A stretch of 33,061 nucleotides of DNA from Calothrix membranacea FACHB-236. GTDB taxonomy: Bacteria; Cyanobacteriota; Cyanobacteriia; Cyanobacteriales; Nostocaceae. Below the pieces are notes generated by a model that was not told where the DNA came from, ran no database searches, and worked only from the letters and a program-made list of their open reading frames with translations. Each line of letters starts with the position of its first letter. Within the stretch, counting starts at the first letter, position 1. Position numbers and translations under genes: made by a program. Positions 17,554 through 22,836 of the stretch are shown piece after piece. The stretch spans positions 1 through 33,061 of the forward strand of contig NZ_JACJPX010000085.1 of assembly GCF_014696315.1 (NCBI RefSeq). The letters run 5' to 3'.

Positions 17554-17706
17554 GAAGTGCGACTAGTTGCTTTTGAGCTACATAAGCAGGGTAAATATCC
17601 TACTGAATCTGCTGTCTCAGAGCTAATTTGCAAACCAAGGTACTTCCTATACAAAAAAGTTAGATCAGCTCTTAGAGAAGCGAATCGCGAATTTGAGTTA
17701 TTATAA
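17554..17706 (+). pseudogene. TnsD/TniQ-like C-terminal fragment
   Basis: A 50-codon frame bounded by an upstream in-frame TAG (17551-17553) and ending in TAA (17704-17706). The product contains ELHKQGKYPTESAVSELI, then CKPRYFLYKKVRSALREANR. The pattern of YP, a spaced Val, a short helix with KP and a final LREA helix resembles the C-terminal helical repeats of TnsD/TniQ-type target selectors. The resemblance is from memory and the fragment is short. It sits about 120 bases outside the transposon left end, so it would be a relic of another Tn7-like element or of a disrupted host gene. Confidence 0.35.
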
Positions 17707-17826
17707 AGCTTAAAAATTACCTAGAAATTAGAACCATAACTCTGCCGCCTTCTATTGAAAATATAAGCTTGCCATCGCAGCAAAGTTATGGGTAAAGTCA
17801 CAATAAAACTGACAATAAATATTTAA

Positions 17827-17890
17827 TGTACAAGTGGTGTCCATTAAATAATTATTGTCCATTTTAAAGAATTCTTGTCTATTTTCAATT
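17827..17890 (+). mobile_element. Left end of Tn7-like (V-K-like) transposon
   Basis: The sequence begins TGTACA (17827-17832), the terminal hexamer of type V-K transposons as I recall them. Three spaced copies of a TGTC-centred repeat follow: GTGTCCATTAAA near 17838, TTGTCCATTTTAAAG near 17855 and TTGTCTATTTTCAA near 17875. Their spacing is about 17-20 bases and they are candidate TnsB-binding sites. The five bases before the end, TTTAA (17822-17826), would be one copy of the target duplication. No matching right end was found in the window. Confidence 0.65.
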
Positions 17891-17900
17891 TATAGCGCCT

Positions 17901-17946
17901 ATAGCTGAAACCTTATTATAGTAAGGGTTTCAGCTATTTTGTTCTT
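17901..17946 (+). terminator. Intrinsic terminator before tnsB
   Basis: A 12-base arm ATAGCTGAAACC (17901-17912) pairs with GGTTTCAGCTAT (17926-17937). The pairing extends by TTA/TAA around one bulged base, and TTTTGTTCTT follows. It lies between the transposon end and the tnsB promoter and points rightward, so it would block transcription entering from outside the element. Confidence 0.75.
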
Positions 17947-17973
17947 ATATTATTCTTTTTCCACTTTTAAATC

Positions 17974-18019
17974 AAATGATGTCATAAATCATATAAAATT
18001 TTAAAGTAAATGATGACAT
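17974..18019. promoter_or_regulatory. Paired operator-like sites upstream of tnsB
   Basis: AAATGATGTCAT (17974-17985) and AAATGATGACAT (18008-18019), 34 bases apart. Their ATGTCAT and ATGACAT cores are also inverted relative to each other. The second ends 19 bases before the tnsB ATG. They are candidate sites for TnsB itself (the TGTC core recurs in the transposon end) or for an element-encoded repressor. Confidence 0.45.
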
Positions 18020-18038
18020 ATTTTTTGGAGATGATCTG

Positions 18039-19940
18039 ATGCCCAGGAAGCCTACGAGCGAAGCCTTTCCAGGATTAGAGATTGAGGAAGTGGCAAAGAA
18101 GGAAGAAGAGCAAACAAAGCACCTACTAGTTAACGAAGATTCATCCGACTATCTTAAAAAGGTGGAATTAATAGATGCCATCCGCCAAGCACCTAACAAA
18201 GCAGCTCGTATGGATGCGATCGCAGATGCGGCGAAAGCTTTGGGTAAAAGCACCCGAACTATTAAGCGCATGGTGGAGAAAGTTGAACAGGTAGGAGTTG
18301 TAACTCTAGCTGTTGGACGTAAAGATAAGGGACAATATCGTATTTCCCAGCAGTGGCATGATTTTATTGTGAACCTTCATAAATGGGGTAACAAAGAAGG
18401 TTCTCGGATAAACCACAATCAGATTTTTGGCTATTTAAAAGCTTTAGCTTCCCAAGGAGAGAAGCTAGAACAAAAGAAGCATGATGAAAAATTTAAGGGA
18501 TATTCTCAAGTTAGAGAGGATTTAATAGCAGGCAAACATCCTTCTCATGTCACTGTTTATAAAGTAATAAATGCCTATATAGAAGAAAAAAATAAGACAT
18601 TACGCCATCCGGGTTCACCCATCGAAGGACAAATTATTCAAACAACAGAGGGGATTTTAGAAATCACCCACAGCAACCAGATTTGGCAAATAGACCATAC
18701 TAAGCTAGATATTTTGTTAATTGACGAAGAAGATAAAAAAGTTATTGGTCGTCCATATATTACGTTGGTGATGGATAGCTATTCTGGGTGTGTGACAGGT
18801 TTTTATCTAGGTTTTGAACCTGCTGGATCACATGAAGTTGGTTTAGCTCTGCGTCATGCAATTTTGCCAAAGCACTACGAAACTGAGTACGAGCTTCAAG
18901 AAACATGGCAGGTGTGCGGAATTCCAGAATATATAATGACAGATCGTGCGAAGGAATTTAAATCGGCACATTTAAAACAAATTTCCCTACAATTAGGTTT
19001 TACGCGGCGGTTACGTGCTTTTCCTCAAGCAGGTGGTTTAATTGAATCAATATTTGACAAAATTAATAAAGAAATTTTGTCTTTATATGGTGGATATACT
19101 GGTTCAAGTGTAGAGGAACGTCCGCCAGAAGCAGAAAGGACTGCCTGTCTGACGCTTGATAAACTAGAGAAAATCTTAGTGAGATATTTTGTAGACCATT
19201 ATAATCGTCATGATTACCCAAGGGTGAAAAATCAAAAACGTATTGAGCGATGGAAATCAAGGTTGCTGGAAGAACCTGAAATCCTTGATCAACGTGAACT
19301 AGATATTTGTTTAATGAAAGTTGCGATCCGCAATGTAGAAAAATATGGTTCTGTCAACTTTAAGGGTTGGGTATATGAAGGAGACTGCTTGTTAAATTAT
19401 GAAGGGAAGCAAGTTTCTTTAAGATATGATAAGCGTAATATTACAACTGTTCTTGCTTATACTCGCCCTATTAATGGTGAACCTGGAGAGTTTATTGGTG
19501 TTATACAAGCTAGAGATTGTGAACGAGAAAGAATGTCTCTGGCAGAATTGAATTATATTAAGAAGAAATTGCGTGATGCAGGTAAAGAAGTTGATAACTC
19601 TTCTATTTTGAACGAGCGATTATCTACATTCGAGGATGTTGAAAAAAACCGCAAGGAGCGACGTAGACACCGCCGGAAAAAAGCCCAGCAAAAACATGAG
19701 GCTAAATCTAATAAATCCAAAATAGTTGAGTTATTTCCTGAAAATTTCACAACAGAGGAAATAATAAATTCACAAGAAAATTTAACATCTAATTTTGACG
19801 TAAATGCCAAAAATATTGTAAATTCAATAGATAAGCAAATTACGCAGAATAAACCTAATCCTAATCAAACATCTAAAGCTAGACGAAGACCTAGAGTAGA
19901 TGTGAAAGATTGGAACCAATTTTTGAAGGATAATTTGTAA
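18039..19940 (+). CDS. tnsB: TnsB-type DDE transposase (V-K-like)
   Basis: 633 residues; GGAG lies eight bases before the ATG. It catalyses the DNA strand transfer of a Tn7/Mu-type element. Domains: N-terminal helix-turn-helix segments (about 45-110; KSTRTIKRMVEKVEQVG), an RNase H-fold integrase core (about 200-350) and a basic C-terminal region. The DDE triad is intact: D219 in WQIDHTKLD, D302 in MTDRAKEF, E336 in AGGLIESIF. LTLDKLEKILVRYFVDHYNR and RELDICLMK are close to ShCAST TnsB as I remember it. No TnsA-type endonuclease gene is present, as in V-K elements, so cointegrate products would be expected. It forms an operon with tnsC, five bases downstream. Confidence 0.92.
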   Translation: MPRKPTSEAFPGLEIEEVAKKEEEQTKHLLVNEDSSDYLKKVELIDAIRQAPNKAARMDAIADAAKALGKSTRTIKRMVEKVEQVGVVTLAVGRKDKGQYRISQQWHDFIVNLHKWGNKEGSRINHNQIFGYLKALASQGEKLEQKKHDEKFKGYSQVREDLIAGKHPSHVTVYKVINAYIEEKNKTLRHPGSPIEGQIIQTTEGILEITHSNQIWQIDHTKLDILLIDEEDKKVIGRPYITLVMDSYSGCVTGFYLGFEPAGSHEVGLALRHAILPKHYETEYELQETWQVCGIPEYIMTDRAKEFKSAHLKQISLQLGFTRRLRAFPQAGGLIESIFDKINKEILSLYGGYTGSSVEERPPEAERTACLTLDKLEKILVRYFVDHYNRHDYPRVKNQKRIERWKSRLLEEPEILDQRELDICLMKVAIRNVEKYGSVNFKGWVYEGDCLLNYEGKQVSLRYDKRNITTVLAYTRPINGEPGEFIGVIQARDCERERMSLAELNYIKKKLRDAGKEVDNSSILNERLSTFEDVEKNRKERRRHRRKKAQQKHEAKSNKSKIVELFPENFTTEEIINSQENLTSNFDVNAKNIVNSIDKQITQNKPNPNQTSKARRRPRVDVKDWNQFLKDNL

Positions 19941-19945
19941 TTGCC

Positions 19946-20866
19946 ATGTCGGAGATAAACTTAGCCAATACCAATCTAGAATTTCAGAAGTCGTTTGATG
20001 CGAGTTTGCAATCTGCTGAGGAACTACGGCGATCGCCTGAAGCGCAAGCTGAGGTTGAAAGAATTGGTAAAGCTAACACTTACCTTCCTCTAGATCGTGA
20101 TACGGAATTATTTGACTGGCTTGATGACCAGCGTGATGCAAAACTCTGTGGTTATGTTACATCTGCTACGGGTTCCGGCTTACTAAAAGCCTGTCAACTG
20201 TACAGGACGCAATACGTAAAACGAAGAGGAACTCTGTTAGAAATCCCTGCAACTGTTCTCTATGCAGAAATTGAACAGCATGGTGGACCAACGGATTTAT
20301 ATTGTTCGATTCTAGAAGAAATTGGTCATCCGCTTGCTCATGTTGGAACACTGCGAGATTTGCGATCGCGTGCATGGGGAACTATTAAGGGATATGGTGT
20401 CAAAATACTCATCATTGGTAATGCCGACTACTTAACGTTGGAAGCTTTTAACGAGCTAATTGATGTTTTTACAAAAATGCGAATTCCCGTTATCTTAGTC
20501 GGCACTTACTATCTAGGCGATAATATTCTTGAACGGAAAAGTCTCCCATACGTGCGCGTTCATGACTCGTTTTTAGAGTCATACGAGTTTCCTAATTTAA
20601 ATGAGGAAGAGGTAATTGAGGTTGTAAACGATTGGGAAGAAAAATTTTTACCAGAGAAGCGTCGATTAAATCTTACCCAAATGGAGAGCGTAGTTTCTTA
20701 TTTGCGGCTAAAATCTGGAGGTTTGATTGAGCCTTTGTATGATTTACTTCGCAAGATTGCTATTCTAAAAATGGATGAGCCACATTTTGAACTGAATCAA
20801 TATAATTTAACGAAACGGTTTGGCAAACGTAAAGAACCAAAAGTTAAATTTAAAAGAAAAAGCTGA
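19946..20866 (+). CDS. tnsC: TnsC-like AAA protein with degenerate ATP site
   Basis: 306 residues, five bases after tnsB. TnsC proteins are AAA+ regulators that polymerise on DNA with ATP and link the target selector to TnsB. Family features kept: FDWLDDQRDAKL before the P-loop, LIIGNADYLTLEAFNEL in the Walker B region, and VILVGTYYL at sensor 1. The P-loop region reads VTSATGSGLLKAC (71-83) where GxxxxGKT is expected, with no Lys-Thr pair. Walker B has Gly158-Asn159 in place of Asp-Glu. Both ATP-binding and hydrolysis residues thus appear lost, although the frame is intact over its full length. It also carries a roughly 45-residue N-terminal extension and a basic C-terminal tail (KVKFKRKS). 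It may bind DNA without ATP, or need a second TnsC. Confidence 0.85.
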   Translation: MSEINLANTNLEFQKSFDASLQSAEELRRSPEAQAEVERIGKANTYLPLDRDTELFDWLDDQRDAKLCGYVTSATGSGLLKACQLYRTQYVKRRGTLLEIPATVLYAEIEQHGGPTDLYCSILEEIGHPLAHVGTLRDLRSRAWGTIKGYGVKILIIGNADYLTLEAFNELIDVFTKMRIPVILVGTYYLGDNILERKSLPYVRVHDSFLESYEFPNLNEEEVIEVVNDWEEKFLPEKRRLNLTQMESVVSYLRLKSGGLIEPLYDLLRKIAILKMDEPHFELNQYNLTKRFGKRKEPKVKFKRKS

Positions 20867-20920
20867 AGGCTTTTATTTGCTTTGAGTTCAAGTCTTTAGT
20901 CAAACGTACACTATGGGTTC

Positions 20921-21433
20921 ATGGAGCCAGAAGTATTACAAAATCCGCCTTGGTATATCGAACCGAAGGAAGGAGAAAGTATCAGTCACTATTTTGGTCG
21001 ATTTAGGCGACACGAAGCAGTCTGTGTATCATCACCTGGAACTTTAAGTAAAGCTGTAGGAATTGGTCCAGTATTAGCAAGGTGGGAGAAATTTCGATTT
21101 AATCCGTTTCCTAGTCAAAAGGAATTAGAGGCAATTGGTAAATTAATTGGCTTGGATGCAGACCGAATTGCTCAAATGCTCCCTTCCAAGGGTGAAAAAA
21201 TGAAATTAGAGCCAATCCGCTTGTGTGCTGCATGTTATGCAGAGCAAGCATATCATCGACTGGAGTGGCAGTTTCAATCAACAGTGGGTTGCGATCGCCA
21301 TCAGTTACGTTTGCTGTCAGAATGTCCCTTTTGCAAAGAGCGTTTTGCTATCCCAGCGTTATGGGAACAGGGAGAATGTAACAAGTGTCATGCGCCTTTT
21401 AGAAGTATGAAAAAGCGACAGAAAGCTTACTAA
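20921..21433 (+). CDS. tniQ: TniQ target-selection protein (V-K size)
   Basis: 170 residues, the short TniQ form of type V-K elements (ShCAST TniQ is about 167). The N-terminal TniQ motif EGESISHYFGRFRR (17-30) is followed by LARWEKFRFNPFPSQKELEAI. Two zinc-binding units follow: C102/C105 (LCAACYAE) with C124 and H127 (CDRHQL), then C135/C138 (CPFC) with C153/C156 (CNKC). All ligands are present. It lies 54 bases after tnsC on the same strand, completing tnsB-tnsC-tniQ. In known systems TniQ joins TnsC to the RNA-guided effector. Here no effector is in sight, so how the target is chosen is open. Confidence 0.92.
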   Translation: MEPEVLQNPPWYIEPKEGESISHYFGRFRRHEAVCVSSPGTLSKAVGIGPVLARWEKFRFNPFPSQKELEAIGKLIGLDADRIAQMLPSKGEKMKLEPIRLCAACYAEQAYHRLEWQFQSTVGCDRHQLRLLSECPFCKERFAIPALWEQGECNKCHAPFRSMKKRQKAY

Positions 21434-21462
21434 GCAATACTGCTAGTTAAGTTTTATTGCTT
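21432..21462 (+). terminator. Weak hairpin at end of tniQ
   Basis: AAGCAATA (21432-21439) pairs with TATTGCTT (21455-21462) around a 15-base loop, overlapping the tniQ stop codon. The T-run is short. It may mark the end of the transposition operon. Confidence 0.35.
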
Positions 21463-21541
21463 TAACCAGGCGTTCGAGAGGTTGTTACTACCAAAATTTT
21501 CTCAAAGATGTGTAGGCGTAGCCTGTCGTAGAAATTGCTAG

Positions 21542-21652
21542 CAGTTACCTCTGCAAACTCTCCAAAGCAAATGTAGTTACTGCGAAACACCTTTCCCAAG
21601 TCCCGCAGCTTGGCAGGCAAAGGCAATAAAAAAGAGACGGGAATGAACCACG
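21542..21652 (+). pseudogene. Possible zinc-ribbon relic after tniQ
   Basis: A short open frame after an in-frame TAG (21539-21541). It reads QLPLQTLQSKCSYCETPF, then PSPAAWQAKAIKKRRE and a stop. The CSYCETPF knuckle and following basic end resemble the C-terminal CNKCHAPF-KKRQ of the neighbouring TniQ. This may be the tail of a second, decayed TniQ-like or zinc-ribbon gene. It is short, and its end overlaps a terminator on the other strand, so chance is possible. Confidence 0.25.
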
Positions 21653-21657
21653 TCTCT
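21625..21657 (-). terminator. Intrinsic terminator of small acidic gene
   Basis: AGAGACG (21633-21639) and CGTCTCT (21651-21657) form a 7-base stem. On the minus strand it is followed by a run of six T residues (21628-21633 region), about 30 bases past the stop of the leftward gene. Confidence 0.75.
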
Positions 21658-21687
21658 AGGCGATGGGAAATTTATGTATCAAAGCGT

Positions 21688-21990
21688 TTACGCTGCATCT
21701 GCCACTAGCAAGCCATTAACCGCTATGATGAGCAACTGCGCTTGCAAAGGAGTATCGCAAAAAGGTCTTTCATCGCTATTACAAGGCTGCACGATCCATT
21801 TGCCTTCAAGATTTTGGTAAAAAGTGCCTAGCAGTTGCCAACCATTCCATACTCGATAAAGTTCTCCAAAATCATCGGTTACGGAGTCAATTTCTATTTC
21901 TGGTGGTGCTGGGTCAGTTAATTGGTCAATGTATTCCTCAAACTCTGATTGTGCCAAAGTTTGGTCGTCAGATATTTCTTGTGTAATCAT
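21688..21990 (-). CDS. Small acidic hypothetical protein, 100 aa
   Basis: Not recognised. 100 residues, very acidic in the first half (SEFEEYIDQLTDPAPPEIEI). The second half looks like a folded beta-rich core (YRVWNGWQLLGTFYQN, then GKWIVQPCN) ending in a hydrophobic helix (AQLLIIAVNGLLVADAA). The start is supported by GTGAGG eight bases upstream and the end by an intrinsic terminator, so it is very likely a real gene. It diverges from the ribbon-helix-helix gene. Small acidic proteins in mobile elements are sometimes DNA mimics or inhibitors, but nothing here proves that. Confidence 0.65.
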   Translation of the reverse strand: MITQEISDDQTLAQSEFEEYIDQLTDPAPPEIEIDSVTDDFGELYRVWNGWQLLGTFYQNLEGKWIVQPCNSDERPFCDTPLQAQLLIIAVNGLLVADAA

Positions 21991-22019
21991 GTGAATAACC
22001 TCACTAATGGGGTTTTACA

Positions 22020-22059
22020 AAAGGCGATCGCATGGTTTGGCGACTGGGCGATCGCCTTT
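22020..22059. repeat. 12-base inverted repeat of HIP1 octamers
   Basis: AAAGGCGATCGC (22020-22031) and GCGATCGCCTTT (22048-22059) are perfect inverted arms around a 16-base loop. They lie in the divergent spacer between the small acidic gene and the ribbon-helix-helix gene. No T-run follows on either side. Confidence 0.8.
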
Positions 22060-22064
22060 GCTTT

Positions 22065-22112
22065 GTTACTATATTGTAGTTACTTGTTGTTACTAAAACA
22101 AGACCGTTACTA
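22065..22112. promoter_or_regulatory. Four GTTACTA-type direct repeats
   Basis: GTTACTA at 22065-22071, GTTACTT at 22079-22085, GTTACTA at 22089-22095 and GTTACTA at 22106-22112, all in one orientation and 75-122 bases upstream of the ribbon-helix-helix gene. Spacing is irregular (14, 10 and 17 bases). They are candidate operator half-sites for that regulator. Another copy with similar flanking sequence lies at 21484-21490. Confidence 0.5.
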
Positions 22113-22186
22113 CAAAATTTTTCAAACTCTACAAAATTGAGGTAAATAGAGTTATTACAGATTTAAGGTTTGAAGCGATAACGAAC

Positions 22187-22444
22187 ATGGCAAAGCGTCA
22201 GACAACAAAGCTGAACAATCAAATCATCGTCAGAATGGACGATGAGACAAAGGAAGCTTTTATGGATAAAGTTCAGTCTGAAGGGAAAACAGCTTCGGAA
22301 TTAATTATGGGATGGATACGTTCTTACCTTGCGGAAGAACGTCACGAAACGCCAGATTTAACCAAAATGCACAATGAATTGGAGAATCTCAAGCAGCAAG
22401 TTGCAGTAATTCAGAACGAACTCTTGGGAAAAACCGCAGCCTGA
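22187..22444 (+). CDS. Ribbon-helix-helix DNA-binding protein
   Basis: 85 residues. Residues about 11-48 fit the ribbon-helix-helix (Arc/CopG) fold: a beta strand NQIIVRMDD, helix one TKEAFMDKVQSEG and helix two TASELIMGWIRSYLAEE. Residues 58-82 (LTKMHNELENLKQQVAVIQN) form a short coiled coil that would add a dimer contact. It could be the antitoxin-like or repressor protein of the element. Small Arc-type regulators near tns genes have been reported for V-K transposons, but this one has not been matched to them. GTTACTA repeats upstream suggest autoregulation, and a terminator follows. Confidence 0.7.
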   Translation: MAKRQTTKLNNQIIVRMDDETKEAFMDKVQSEGKTASELIMGWIRSYLAEERHETPDLTKMHNELENLKQQVAVIQNELLGKTAA

Positions 22445-22513
22445 GAGATGAAAATGATTCTCTCAGGCGATGGATAGACGAAATTATTAATTCTGCACCC
22501 AGAATTCCAAAAG

Positions 22514-22545
22514 ACCCGTCAGACACATGACGGGTTTAGCTTTAT
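22514..22545 (+). terminator. Terminator after ribbon-helix-helix gene
   Basis: ACCCGTCA (22514-22521) pairs with TGACGGGT (22528-22535) around the loop GACACA, followed by TTAGCTTTATT. It lies 70 bases past the stop codon. Confidence 0.6.
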
Positions 22546-22836
22546 TAGAGAGCAAATTGTTATTACAAATATATATAAGTAGTAACTAATTAATTGCAGT
22601 TGCGATCGCACTCGAATGATAGTCTCTTATGTATAAGCTAATATGGCTCTTCTTCTGTAATTCTGATGTAGTTAAAGTAGCTTAAAAAGAAGCTGAAATG
22701 AGATGATTTTGAGTATCGCAAGGAATGTGATCGCACTTGGTTAAGATCGCTAAGTCGATAAAGTTACGAAATTTGAAGCCATCATATTAATATGACTGGT
22801 ATCGTACTGCTTCTTCTTGTTGTCCAAAGATTTAGT
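22546..22836. other. Spacer, no gene seen
   Basis: AT-rich DNA with one HIP1 octamer and a TAGTAAC (inverse of GTTACTA) near 22582. No transposon right end, Cas12k fragment, tracrRNA-like anti-repeat or CRISPR repeat could be found here, which is the position where V-K elements often carry them. Confidence 0.4.

Noticed and set aside
17529-17826. tRNA gene as attachment site for the V-K-like element
   Set aside because: No cloverleaf or GGTTCGA-type T-arm was seen next to the left end. The known tRNA-adjacent targeting cannot be claimed here.
21949-22140. 63-codon plus-strand frame with a hydrophobic stretch
   Set aside because: It runs through the antisense of the small acidic gene's start, the HIP1 inverted repeat and the GTTACTA sites. 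The hydrophobic stretch is a by-product of these repeats.
21434-22836. Search for Cas12k remnants, tracrRNA and CRISPR repeats behind tniQ
   Set aside because: No long frame, no 35-40-base repeats and no anti-repeat seen. Only the short zinc-knuckle fragment was noted.
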